15,154 nucleotides of DNA from contig DIWL01000022.1 in the NCBI GenBank assembly GCA_002428455.1, forward strand, positions 1 to 15,154. The letters are read 5' to 3'. The position numbers and the translations under genes were made by a program. This document shows, one piece after another, positions 8,301 through 15,059 of the stretch; position 1 is the first letter of the stretch, and the number at the start of each line of letters is the position of its first letter. The notes beneath the pieces were generated by a model. It did no database searches and was not told the origin of the DNA. It worked only from the letters and a program-made list of their open reading frames with translations. The DNA is from Anaerolineaceae bacterium UBA6107 (GTDB lineage: Bacteria; Chloroflexota; Anaerolineae; Anaerolineales; Anaerolineaceae).

Positions 8301-9143
8301 CACCAACCCCGCCAGGGCTAATCCCAGGCTGGCCAGCATCAGGATATGATAAGTCTCGGTTTGCGCAGGAGGAGGGTCAGCTACCGCGAGGTCTGAATAC
8401 ATGATCGCCGCGCCTAATGCAACCGCCAGGAATAGCAGCACACCGACCATAGCATACAAGAACAAATCCCGCCGCGCAGGAACGGTCCACTGCTTGCGGA
8501 TCACATCCCGCAGGAATAACACGGCGAGGAAGATGAGCAACTGGGCGGTGTAAATAAACGCGGTCTCTTTAGTCACAAAGTGCAACGCCAAAACAATAGT
8601 AAACAGGTACAGGATGTTGTGCCGTCCGGTTTCCAGGTAGCGCAGCACCGCGTAAAGCATCACAACGCCAAACAGCGCGACAAACGCCTCATTACGCGTG
8701 TATCTGCCGTAGAACATCATGTAAGGTGAGACCGTGAAGAATAATCCAGCCAATAATGCACCTGTCCTGCCCAGGTACCTGCGAAAGGCGAATAGGACAA
8801 ATACCACAGCAGCGATGCTGAACAACGCTGCCGGCACACGCGAGGCAAAATCCGAGTCACCCATCAGGAAATAACTGGCTGCCAACAGGTGGAACTGCAG
8901 CGGGCCGTGGGTAACGGGGTCGTGCGCGTATCCCCTGCCCTGATATAGTTCATAAGAAGGCACCACGTGGTTGACCTCATCGTGGCTCATCACCCGCAAA
9001 CCGACCGCGTAAAACCTTGAGATGACCGCGGCGATGATGATCAACGTCACCAGCAAGTGTTCAACAGTGACCCCGGGAAAAAGCGGGGTAACCGGTTTAT
9101 GCAACCACGAATTCTTTGAGTCAGGATTTACGGCAGCTTCCAT
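5304..9143 (-). CDS. GT-C glycosyltransferase-like membrane protein (TIGR03663/Agl23 type) fused to a C-terminal NHL propeller
   Basis: 1279 residues. Residues 25-685 hold many membrane helices in the style of GT39/PMT lipid-linked-sugar glycosyltransferases. The first outer loop carries an acidic pair in MSHDEVNH (52-59) followed by DPVTHGPLQFH (75-85), which resembles the TIGR03663 family (also annotated as flippase activity-associated Agl23). An acidic, low-hydrophobic insert of about 95 residues (440-535) separates two helix groups, followed by more helices to about 680. Residues 690-885 form a soluble, probably extracytoplasmic domain. Residues 905-1178 contain six NHL repeats (YVADTWNHRIQVF type), presumably one six-bladed propeller, then a 100-residue tail. 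The start ATG at 9143 has AAAAGG 11 nt upstream; a GTG at 9152 lies too close to that site. It lies 98 nt behind the serine hydrolase gene and may be co-transcribed with it. Role in glycosylating envelope molecules is inferred. Confidence 0.83.
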   Translation of the reverse strand: MEAAVNPDSKNSWLHKPVTPLFPGVTVEHLLVTLIIIAAVISRFYAVGLRVMSHDEVNHVVPSYELYQGRGYAHDPVTHGPLQFHLLAASYFLMGDSDFASRVPAALFSIAAVVFVLFAFRRYLGRTGALLAGLFFTVSPYMMFYGRYTRNEAFVALFGVVMLYAVLRYLETGRHNILYLFTIVLALHFVTKETAFIYTAQLLIFLAVLFLRDVIRKQWTVPARRDLFLYAMVGVLLFLAVALGAAIMYSDLAVADPPPAQTETYHILMLASLGLALAGLVAAALVLIRSLSLAVVKEMRSFDLLILTISMILPQLIAFPMNLAGLNPLDYSETGLVSTSLFLLGAVILSLVLGLLWKPRLWAVNIGIFYAIFTIFYTTFFTNGQGFFTGLVGSLGYWLTQQGVNRGSQPWFFFAFLQVPMYEFLPLVGTFLALFIGLKHKLFSTVPGILPHAQVLAQEMFVQPVELPVLENRVDQPVTRIVKEVEDESVDERIAFSMESNRLDSGTDGMDILFETQTADQTEEIQDEAPQKQPVLALLLFWSVMSLLAYTLAGEKMPWLTVHITLPMILCAGFGFGYLVDSTPFRQMAGKKAGLILLVLPVFLVSLGAVAAALIGPERPFSGKELDQLRTTSTFLFSCIALVISGWLLMKWLNKWRTGQIVKLLLLALGAVLLVFTVRSAFQANFINYDNAKEFLVYAHSARGPKDVLEQVEEISLRTTGGKDVKVAYIGDALYPYWWYFRDYPNKVWLQDDLTRDLLNYPIVIADDERYSKTQAILKDGYFETKYTRLVWPMQDYFGLTWDRIWKGLINPEMRQAILDIWLYKDYTLYAKVSGNNNLRLETWQPSQNIHLFIKKDIVSQIWTYGALPVQTEVVETDPYEINHIELTPNKIFGSTGNGEGQLSAVRGIAIAGDGSIYVADSQNHRVQKFSSEGEFLLSWGSYTTVDSGNAPGGTFNEPWGIAIGPDDLVYVADTWNHRIQVFNADGKFITMWGMPGLAEQPDQFWGPRGIAVDDNGLVYVTDTGNNRVAVFSSNGEFQTQFGTNGINPGEFDEPVGIAVDGNGLIYVVDTWNQRIQVFERTDENYAVVKEWSVSAWFGQSINNKPFIALDAEGNVFVTDPDGYRVLEFDPSGNFIRGWGAPSSGIDGFGLPTGIAVDASGRVWVSDAENNFVLRFSLPARVAESVPVEPENPVLPAGVTYDADSGLVVNDMEMPVYRLSTDGTEWEPLIPDSIAELLPLGVQPEKDAQDNWVLLQQDGTTVFEWDPVTFTWIFTAATP
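5610..6431 (-). repeat. Coding repeats: six NHL blades
   Basis: Six protein repeats of about 35-50 residues within the large membrane protein, each with the core G(I)A(V/I)..(D)G.(V/I)YV.D..N.R(V/I)..F. Starts are near residues 905, 955, 1007, 1054, 1104 and 1152. Blades 1-4 keep the full core; blade 5 (FIALDAEGNVFVTDPDGYRVLEF) and blade 6 are more diverged. Six blades agree with the usual NHL propeller count. Confidence 0.85.
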
Positions 9144-9241
9144 TTTGAGCACTACCTTTTAACATGATTTGAAGAAACAAATCCCATTCAGGCGATATTT
9201 CTGATTCAACGTTCTAGCCAATTTGGATTTGGCGTCATACT

Positions 9242-10732
9242 TTACTGTGCAGCAAGGTTGAAGTAATTGTAAACCGCGCGCGTAAGATCAGCATATAATT
9301 GATTGGCGTCATCCCAGATGATCTGGTTCGTATTATGAATAAATATTGCGAGCACAAAATTGCCACCCGGGGTGTACACCAACGCCGCATCACCGACTGT
9401 GTGCATCAATCCGTCCAGCGGATCAATCGCCCAACCATGCTTGTGCCCGATCTGTGTCCCATCCGGTAGACCAGCCTCGATTAGGACACCGATGCGATTT
9501 TGCGTCAGGTAGGAGATCATCGATTTGCACTCTCCGGAAGTTATCTCACCTGGAAAAGCTGCGATCAGGCTGCCCCCGGAATACTGGGCACATTGATAGA
9601 TATCGGAAAGCAGCATCCCGATCTCTGCTGGTGTGGTCTGGTTATACGGGTCTGGCTCTGTGTTCACGTCCTGACGTGTGTTGGCCGGCGTGTTAATTCC
9701 TCCCGAAAGCAACGGTGCACCGACATAAAACATACCATCCAGGTAAGTGCTTTCCAGTCCAATTGCTTTCATGGTTTTGGTCACATCCAGGGGTCCCAAG
9801 GTCGGATCGAGCACTTCGACCATCAGGGCATCGGTCGAAACATTGTCCGACATGGCGATCATCTCCTGTACCAGTTCCGAGATCGCTGGAGGGGCTGGTT
9901 CCTCGATCTCACGGTAAGCAGAGGTCATGACGGCGATCTTGATCGTGCTGTCCGCGGAAAAAGCGATTCCCGGGGTCAATACCTCGCCATCACGATACGC
10001 GACCTGCATATCCATTCCGGAATTCAGATCTTGCATGTAAATTTCTACCTCACCGGTAAATTCGTTTACATCCACGATCTGCTGCAAAAGCAGTTGCAAA
10101 TTTTGCAATGATGGTCGTGACAGTTCACCCCTCACCAACGGCAGGTTGACCACTCGCGCCGTAGGCGAACGTAACGCAGCGCTGACAAGGTTGACCGCGC
10201 GGTCCACATCCAGGGTTTTCCCGGGGTCAGCGGATTCAAAACTCACACTGCCGGGAACCGGCTGATAGGAAGTACCCCCTGTGTCATAACGTGCAGCGAT
10301 CTCATTTTCAAGGTAAGCCCTGATACGGTCCAGGTCGATATCTGCCCGTAAGGGTACCTCCGCAGAAGGTGGCAACTGGTTGAACAGGTAGGCTACAAAA
10401 GATGGCCAGAATGGCTGAGCTGCCCGCGCCTGATCAGCCGCGGTCATCAGGGCGGTCAGGTCGAGTGAAAACCCCAGGGTGGAAGGCCTGACCTGGATAA
10501 CGTTCTCGGCGTAGCGCAGCTCGATGGGGATCGAGTATGCCTGGGTGATACGGGACGCCGCCTGCTCCATGGATAAGCCTGTCACATCGACACCGGCAAT
10601 CTTTGTACCTGTGGTAAAGGACGCTCTCAACCGGCTAAATACCACCAATTGGAAAACGATCAGCACCACGGCGGCAAAAATCAACCCCAATGCAATCCAA
10701 CGGTAAATGGAAAATCGCCCAATTCGTTTCAT
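9242..10732 (-). CDS. Membrane-anchored serine hydrolase (class A beta-lactamase/PBP-like fold) with N-terminal PG_binding_4-like region
   Basis: 496 residues: an N-terminal anchor helix (about 11-33) with basic residues before it, so the rest faces outward; a region 40-200 with two VanW-type peptidoglycan-binding (PG_binding_4-like) repeats (G47-VDVTGLS; PG-TLDVDRAV near 170-180); then a catalytic domain with S262-T-I-K265 (SxxK), S295-D-N297 (SDN) and K431-H-G433 (KTG equivalent). The class A general base Glu166 is not seen: the stretch after SDN reads LDGMFYVG where WEPELN would be expected. This favours a peptidoglycan peptidase or binding protein over a true beta-lactamase. Cys381 and Cys402 could form a disulfide. 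A TTG at 10750 keeps the frame open, but the ATG at 10732 directly precedes the basic, hydrophobic signal-anchor. It diverges from the cNMP-domain gene. Confidence 0.85.
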   Translation of the reverse strand: MKRIGRFSIYRWIALGLIFAAVVLIVFQLVVFSRLRASFTTGTKIAGVDVTGLSMEQAASRITQAYSIPIELRYAENVIQVRPSTLGFSLDLTALMTAADQARAAQPFWPSFVAYLFNQLPPSAEVPLRADIDLDRIRAYLENEIAARYDTGGTSYQPVPGSVSFESADPGKTLDVDRAVNLVSAALRSPTARVVNLPLVRGELSRPSLQNLQLLLQQIVDVNEFTGEVEIYMQDLNSGMDMQVAYRDGEVLTPGIAFSADSTIKIAVMTSAYREIEEPAPPAISELVQEMIAMSDNVSTDALMVEVLDPTLGPLDVTKTMKAIGLESTYLDGMFYVGAPLLSGGINTPANTRQDVNTEPDPYNQTTPAEIGMLLSDIYQCAQYSGGSLIAAFPGEITSGECKSMISYLTQNRIGVLIEAGLPDGTQIGHKHGWAIDPLDGLMHTVGDAALVYTPGGNFVLAIFIHNTNQIIWDDANQLYADLTRAVYNYFNLAAQ

Positions 10733-10758
10733 ATGTGTCAATGCGACCAATCGAACAA

Positions 10759-10764
10759 ATTTTA
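10759..10764 (-). promoter_or_regulatory. -10 box for the serine hydrolase gene
   Basis: Minus-strand TAAAAT lies 26 nt before the ATG at 10732, predicting a leader of about 18 nt. No good -35 box at 16-18 nt and no Shine-Dalgarno match are visible in the short leader, so the call is tentative. Confidence 0.35.
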
Positions 10765-10822
10765 CCAGAGTTTGAACTGCACATCAGGTGGGGTGACAAT
10801 GTGCAATTTCCACCACTTTGGT

Positions 10823-10828
10823 TATACT
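10823..10828 (+). promoter_or_regulatory. -10 box for leaderless cNMP/PH gene mRNA
   Basis: TATACT (5 of 6 consensus bases) is 6 nt before the ATG at 10835, placing the start point at or next to the start codon. The longer frames that begin upstream (for example the ATG at 10799) would start before the promoter. The -35 region is poor. Confidence 0.45.
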
Positions 10829-10834
10829 TATTGT

Positions 10835-12493
10835 ATGAATCACAGCAATACGCCGACGTCTACCGTTTTGAAACGCATTTTCCCCTTCACTTTGCTGAAT
10901 GAATCAGATTTACGGATGATCCTACCGCAGATTGAGACGGTCGATCTCTCTTCAGGCGGCTGCATCTACAAGACGGGTGATGTTCCCGACTCACTTTATT
11001 TCATCCTTTCAGGCGGGGTAAGGTTGATCATTCGTGATCCGGATCAGGGTGATATGGAAACCACGCTCTCTACTGGTGACCATTTTGGTGCCGAAGTTCT
11101 TTCCTCCACCGATTACCGCCTCAACGACGCGGTTTGCAGCAGTGATACCAGGCTGCTGCGGTTAAATAGGGATGAATTAGACGGACTCTCCAAAACGTAC
11201 CCTGCAATACGCAAAGCCCTCAGGTTGATCTACCGCACTCACAAGCATTGGAATCACCTGGTTTTACCCTGGCTTGGCGAAGATGAAAAGGTATTGCTCA
11301 TCTCCCGCCGGCACCCGCTTTTCCTGTTTTTGCGCGTCGGGGTGTTTGGTGTAACGGGTCTCGTTGGCTCCGGGATTTTGCTGTCGCTTGCCATTGCACC
11401 AACCGGTATCTCAACCGGATTGCTGATATTTGCCCTGTTCATCTTCCTCCTCGGAGCGTTCCTTGCCATTTGGGCCGGTCTGGAATGGACCAACGATTAC
11501 TTCTTCATCACTGGTGAAAGAGTGCTGGTGCAAAAGAAAATGGTGGGATTTTATGACAGCCGCCAGGAATCCCCCTACAGCGCCATCCTATCCACTGGTC
11601 TTGAATCCACCATTTGGGGACGGGCATTTGGTTTTGGCGCCATTCACATGCGCACCTACACCGGCGACCTCACCTTCAAACGCCTTCCTTTCCCTGAGGT
11701 GATCTACGATCTACTTGAATTTCAACGTTATCGTTCCGTGCGTGAAACACAGCAACAGGACCGTGCTGAGATCCGCGATACACTGCAGGAACGCATTCAG
11801 GGAAAGTCCGCCACAAAGCGCGCCAGCCTGAAAGATCTAAAACCCGAAATGTCATCCACCTACACCAACGGCTCGCTGCTCGATCTGCTGGCCCGCTTCT
11901 ACGGTTTGCGCCGGGAGCGCTCTGGTTCGGTAATTTATCGCACACACTGGTGGAAGCTGCTGGGTAAAACCATCCTTCCTGCCCTGCTCCTCATTGGCGT
12001 GGTCGTATTTCTCGTGTTGAGATGGATCGGACTCACCCCATCACTAACGGATACCCAGGCGTATGGTGCTGCGCTGATCGTGGCATTGGTCAGCTGGTGC
12101 TGGTGGTTGTACCAGTACATCGATTGGCACAATGACATTTACATCATCACACCTGATCAGTTGGTCGATGTCAACCGTACCCCCCTCGGAAAAGAGGAAC
12201 GTCGTTCTGCCCCGATTAAGAACATCCAGACCGTGCAATTCAAGCGCAAGGGGATTATCGGGCTGGTGCTAAATTTCGGGACCGTCCGCATTCAGATCGG
12301 CAACGAGGAATTGACCTTTGATAATGTTTACGACCCTGCAGCCATCCAGGCGGAGGTATTTTCCTACTTCAAGAAATATAACCAGCGCATTCACAAAGTG
12401 GAACAGGAAAAACTGGCTGATTGGATCAAAACATACGATGAGATCAGGCACGGGCGCCCTGGTACCTCCCAAAATCAAGATAAAAACGGGTAA
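10835..12493 (+). CDS. Cyclic-nucleotide-binding-domain membrane protein with two TM-hairpin/bacterial PH-like units
   Basis: 552 residues. Residues 15-125 form a cNMP-binding-type beta roll: GDVPDSLYFILSGGVRLII (48-66), then GDHFGAEVLSSTDYRLNDAV (81-100). The phosphate-binding cassette is altered from the usual FGE-AL...R-A, so cAMP or cGMP binding is uncertain. Two similar modules follow: a TM hairpin (about 163-213) then TNDYFFITGERVLVQ (219-233), and a second TM hairpin (about 378-428) then HNDIYIITPDQLVDV (432-446). Each ends in a beta-rich stretch like the YdbS/bPH2 bacterial PH domain; the repeat suggests internal duplication. A charged linker (300-345) joins them. There is no helix-turn-helix, so it is not a CRP/FNR regulator. 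The start follows from the -10 box 6 nt upstream. It leads into def and recF with a 32-nt gap. Function unknown; perhaps a nucleotide-sensing membrane scaffold. Confidence 0.82.
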   Translation: MNHSNTPTSTVLKRIFPFTLLNESDLRMILPQIETVDLSSGGCIYKTGDVPDSLYFILSGGVRLIIRDPDQGDMETTLSTGDHFGAEVLSSTDYRLNDAVCSSDTRLLRLNRDELDGLSKTYPAIRKALRLIYRTHKHWNHLVLPWLGEDEKVLLISRRHPLFLFLRVGVFGVTGLVGSGILLSLAIAPTGISTGLLIFALFIFLLGAFLAIWAGLEWTNDYFFITGERVLVQKKMVGFYDSRQESPYSAILSTGLESTIWGRAFGFGAIHMRTYTGDLTFKRLPFPEVIYDLLEFQRYRSVRETQQQDRAEIRDTLQERIQGKSATKRASLKDLKPEMSSTYTNGSLLDLLARFYGLRRERSGSVIYRTHWWKLLGKTILPALLLIGVVVFLVLRWIGLTPSLTDTQAYGAALIVALVSWCWWLYQYIDWHNDIYIITPDQLVDVNRTPLGKEERRSAPIKNIQTVQFKRKGIIGLVLNFGTVRIQIGNEELTFDNVYDPAAIQAEVFSYFKKYNQRIHKVEQEKLADWIKTYDEIRHGRPGTSQNQDKNG

Positions 12494-12496
12494 AAT
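12491..12496 (+). promoter_or_regulatory. Possible -10 box for def
   Basis: TAAAAT begins with the stop codon of the cNMP/PH gene itself. A start near 12503 would give a 23-nt leader containing the def ribosome site. No good -35 box sits 16-18 nt upstream, so def and recF may instead be read from the upstream gene. Confidence 0.3.
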
Positions 12497-12509
12497 AGCA
12501 TTGCAACAC

Positions 12510-12514
12510 GGAGG
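12510..12514 (+). promoter_or_regulatory. Ribosome binding site of def
   Basis: GGAGG, 11 nt before the ATG at 12526, a rather wide spacing. An in-frame TGA at 12517 excludes any earlier def start. An ATG at 12516 in another frame opens only seven codons and lies 1 nt from the site, too close to be used. Confidence 0.6.
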
Positions 12515-12525
12515 AATGACTATAC

Positions 12526-13032
12526 ATGGCATTACGTGAGATTATTACCCTACCGAATCCGGTCCTGCGCAGAAAAGCCCGCAAAGTGACCGATTTTGGC
12601 AAAGAGTTTCAACAACTGGTGAACGACATGATCGAAACAATGCGTGAAGCGCCGGGTGTGGGGCTGGCCGCTCCGCAGATTGCCGTATCCGAACGCCTGA
12701 TCGTGGTTGAATTTGGCGACGAAGAGAATGAAGAAGCCCCGCAGAAGTTGTACGTGGTGGCCAATCCGGAGATCACTGAGGCATCCGAGGAAATGGTTGA
12801 AGGGATAGAAGGTTGCCTTTCCGTTCCCGGGTTGGTGGGCGAGGTGGAACGCCACACCTCGATCACCGTCAAAGGCTTAAACCGCTTTGGCAAGCCTACC
12901 CGCATCAAAGCCGAAGGCTGGTTGGCGCGCATTTTTCAACATGAAATGGATCATTTGGACGGCATCCTTTATCCCGACCGGTCGGACAAGGTCTGGAAGC
13001 CCGCCCCGGATGAAGAGATACCGCTTGATTAG
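12526..13032 (+). CDS. def: Peptide deformylase
   Basis: Removes the formyl group from the N-terminal methionine of new proteins at the ribosome exit; metal (usually Fe2+) hydrolase. 168 residues, normal length. All three family motifs are intact: G44-V-G-L-A-A-P-Q51 (motif 1), E95-G-C-L-S99 (motif 2, metal ligand C97) and H139-E-M-D-H143 (motif 3, metal ligands H139 and H143, catalytic E140). The middle of motif 3 has Met where Tyr or Phe is more usual. An acidic stretch (GDEENEEAP, 64-72) fills a surface loop. recF starts 3 nt after the stop, so the two are almost certainly translated from one mRNA; the common partner fmt is not here. Confidence 0.97.
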   Translation: MALREIITLPNPVLRRKARKVTDFGKEFQQLVNDMIETMREAPGVGLAAPQIAVSERLIVVEFGDEENEEAPQKLYVVANPEITEASEEMVEGIEGCLSVPGLVGEVERHTSITVKGLNRFGKPTRIKAEGWLARIFQHEMDHLDGILYPDRSDKVWKPAPDEEIPLD

Positions 13033-13035
13033 TCT

Positions 13036-14250
13036 ATGCATCTGACGCATCTCTCCCTGACGAATTTTCGTCTGTTCTCCCGCCTGGATATGGATGTACC
13101 CCGGCGGATTCTCTTGTTGATGGGAGACAATGCCCAAGGTAAAACATCCCTGCTGGAAGCCATTTACTACATGGCCACTTTCAGTTCCTTTCACACCCAG
13201 AGCGACCGCCAGCTATTGAATTTCATCGCCACCCGGGAAAGCCTTTCAGTAGCGCGCCTTGTCGCCCAATACCGGCGTGGTGAACGTGCACACCGCCTGG
13301 AAATCCGCCTGATCCAGGATTCCAACGGTAACGGTGGCGCACGCCTGCGTAAAGAAGTCCTTCTGGACGGTGTTAAAACGCCCGCCTTTCAGGTGATCGG
13401 ACACTTGAACGCGGTCATCTTCCTTCCGCAAATGACAGGCATCCTGGAGGATGGACCGGAAGAACGGCGCAGATATCTCAACCTCGCCATCTCGCAGTCA
13501 CAGCCTGCCTATACCCGTGCCCTCTCCGAATATAACCAGGCGCTCACCCAGCGCAACGCACTGCTCAAGTTGCTTTATGAACGCGGCGGAGATACCTCCC
13601 AATTGGATTACTGGGATGAGATCCTGGCTGCGCACGGAGCCATCCTCATCGGAGCACGAATCGAAGCTGTCCAGGAACTGGAGCAGTTCGCCATGGGCGT
13701 GCATGAGCGGTTAACCGGTGCCACTGAGGTTATCCGCCTGATCTACCAGCCGTCTTACGACCCCCTCCCCCCGCCGCAGGGACAGATCTCGCTGCCTATG
13801 CAGGTACAGATCCAGCGCAACGGCCTGACCGCCGAAAAGGTCAAACAGGGCTTCATCACCCGGTTGGCCAGCCTGCGCCAGGAAGAGATCGCCCGCGGTG
13901 TCACCACTATCGGTCCCCACCGTGATGAGATGCGCGTCTTGTGCAACGGAATCGACCTGACCGATTACGGGTCGCGCGGTCAGATCCGCACTGCCCTGCT
14001 TTCATTGAAAATGGCTGAGGTGGAGTGGCTGAAAGCCAAAACCGGCGAGTGGCCTATCCTTTTGCTCGACGAGACACTGGCAGAGCTGGATACCCGGCGC
14101 CGCGCTTACCTACTGGAATATCTTGTGAATGTTGAACAGGCCATCCTCACCACCACAGATATGAATCTCTTCCCGTCTGATTTCAGGAGCAAATGTGAAC
14201 GCTGGCAGGTCGTCAGCGGCAGCGTGGAGAAACTTAAGAACGAAGAATAA
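13036..14250 (+). CDS. recF: DNA replication and repair protein RecF
   Basis: SMC/ABC-type ATPase that helps load RecA at gapped DNA with RecO and RecR. 404 residues, slightly longer than the usual 360-370. N-terminal LTHLSLTNFRLFS is the family start; Walker A is G30-D-N-A-Q-G-K36-T37 (Ala where Gly is common), ABC signature SRGQ near 313-316, Walker B with LLLDE (342-346), and the D-loop AELD (349-352). No separate ribosome site is needed, since def ends 3 nt upstream. Unlike in many bacteria, it is not beside dnaA, dnaN or gyrB within this window. Its stop codon touches the stop codon of convergent rsmG. Confidence 0.95.
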   Translation: MHLTHLSLTNFRLFSRLDMDVPRRILLLMGDNAQGKTSLLEAIYYMATFSSFHTQSDRQLLNFIATRESLSVARLVAQYRRGERAHRLEIRLIQDSNGNGGARLRKEVLLDGVKTPAFQVIGHLNAVIFLPQMTGILEDGPEERRRYLNLAISQSQPAYTRALSEYNQALTQRNALLKLLYERGGDTSQLDYWDEILAAHGAILIGARIEAVQELEQFAMGVHERLTGATEVIRLIYQPSYDPLPPPQGQISLPMQVQIQRNGLTAEKVKQGFITRLASLRQEEIARGVTTIGPHRDEMRVLCNGIDLTDYGSRGQIRTALLSLKMAEVEWLKAKTGEWPILLLDETLAELDTRRRAYLLEYLVNVEQAILTTTDMNLFPSDFRSKCERWQVVSGSVEKLKNEE

Positions 14251-14961
14251 TTACAGGGGTTTTTTGATCGGTAAACCCGCCCGGCGCGGATACTGCAGCG
14301 GTGTTGTGGCCTTCTTATCGATCACCACCAGGTAGCGTTCCTCAGCCACTCCCGGTAATGTAACCGGGCTGACCCGGCGCAAACTTCCCCCCAGTAAACG
14401 CATCGCCTTCTCAGCGCTCTGCACCTCTGCGTGAGCGTGCTCGCCTTTCTGCGCCAGCATTCCCCCGCTCACCCGCACCAACGGAAGCAGGTATTCCACC
14501 AGCACAGGCAGCTGTGACACTGCCCTGGCTACCGCCCAATCGAATTTTTCACGGTACTGCGCCTGCTGTCCCAGGTCTTCCGCCCGCGTAGTCAGCACCT
14601 CTACATTCTCCAATTTTAGTACTTCGACCATGTGCCGGCAAAAATCGGCTTTCTTCCCGACGGATTCAACCAGGGTCAACTTGAGGTCCGGCAGCATGAT
14701 CTTCAGCGGGATGCCCGGAAAACCGGCACCGGTACCCACGTCTACCAGCCGTTCAGGAGTTGGATTGTTAAGTTCACAGATGGCTGTCAGTGAATCCAGG
14801 AAGTGCTTGGTGCGAATGGCTTCAGGTTCGTTGATCGCGGTCAGGTTTATTTTTTCATTCCATTCCAGCAATTCCTTTTCATATAATTGAAATGATCTCA
14901 CCTGCCGTGCGTTCAGGTGTAGGCCTATGATCTTTGCGGTATCCTGTATAAATTTTTCCAT
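14251..14961 (-). CDS. rsmG: 16S rRNA (guanine527-N7)-methyltransferase RsmG (GidB)
   Basis: Uses SAM to methylate G527 of 16S rRNA in the 530 loop; in other bacteria loss gives low-level streptomycin resistance. 236 residues from the chosen start. Visible: substrate-side motif WNEKINLTAI (34-43), SAM-binding LVDVGTGAGFPGIPL (72-86), acidic ES at 99-100, RAVSQL (146-151), and the basic C-terminus PRRAGLPIKKPL typical of the family. The frame stays open to a TTG at 15000, but the TATAAT box at 14971-14976 lies inside that extension, so the ATG at 14961 is the real start, with a leader of at most a few nucleotides. It converges on recF with no gap between stops. Confidence 0.95.
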   Translation of the reverse strand: MEKFIQDTAKIIGLHLNARQVRSFQLYEKELLEWNEKINLTAINEPEAIRTKHFLDSLTAICELNNPTPERLVDVGTGAGFPGIPLKIMLPDLKLTLVESVGKKADFCRHMVEVLKLENVEVLTTRAEDLGQQAQYREKFDWAVARAVSQLPVLVEYLLPLVRVSGGMLAQKGEHAHAEVQSAEKAMRLLGGSLRRVSPVTLPGVAEERYLVVIDKKATTPLQYPRRAGLPIKKPL

Positions 14962-14970
14962 TGCAAACAA

Positions 14971-15000
14971 ATTATACCCGTGGCCTGCCACATCCATCAA
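14971..15000 (-). promoter_or_regulatory. rsmG promoter, near-leaderless
   Basis: Minus strand: TTGATG (14995-15000), an 18-nt spacer and a perfect TATAAT (14971-14976), 9 nt before the ATG at 14961. The -35 box is built from the edge of the first 16-bp tandem repeat. Confidence 0.68.
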
Positions 15001-15059
15001 AAAAGGATGTTATCAAAAAAGGGTGTTATCAAAAAAGGGTGTTATCAAAAAAGGGTTGA
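14996..15059. repeat. Four tandem 16-bp repeats between divergent promoters
   Basis: Unit ATCAAAAAAGGGTGTT: copies at 14996-15011 (one change, GGATGTT), 15012-15027 and 15028-15043 (identical), and 15044-15059 (first 13 bases match, then runs into the tRNA -35 box). There are no spacers, so this is not a CRISPR. Each copy carries an A6 tract. On the minus strand copies 2-4 each give TTGATA, and copy 1 gives TTGATG when its preceding base is included, all resembling -35 boxes. Confidence 0.93.

Noticed and set aside
9500..10111. 203-codon open frame on the plus strand
   Set aside because: Antisense to the serine hydrolase catalytic domain; composition is that of a shadow frame.
10649..10834. 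N-terminal extension of the cNMP/PH gene
   Set aside because: The extension overlaps the start of the divergent serine hydrolase gene, contains both promoters, and shows no protein-like pattern; the -10 box fixes the ATG at 10835.
12516..12539. Seven-codon leader ORF overlapping the def start
   Set aside because: Its ATG is 1 nt from the GGAGG site, too close for initiation, and it carries no regulatory pattern.
14257..14278. Terminator hairpin GGGTTT...AAACCC after recF
   Set aside because: Only 6-bp arms, no T-run following on either strand, and it lies within the conserved rsmG C-terminal codons.
15010..15059. Repeat units resembling DnaA boxes near recF and rsmG (possible origin)
   Set aside because: TTATCAAAA matches TTATCCACA at 7 of 9 positions, but the two differences fall on well conserved C positions. 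The repeat explains itself as a promoter array, and dnaA and dnaN are absent.
14996..15059. CRISPR array
   Set aside because: The 16-bp copies are directly contiguous without spacers.
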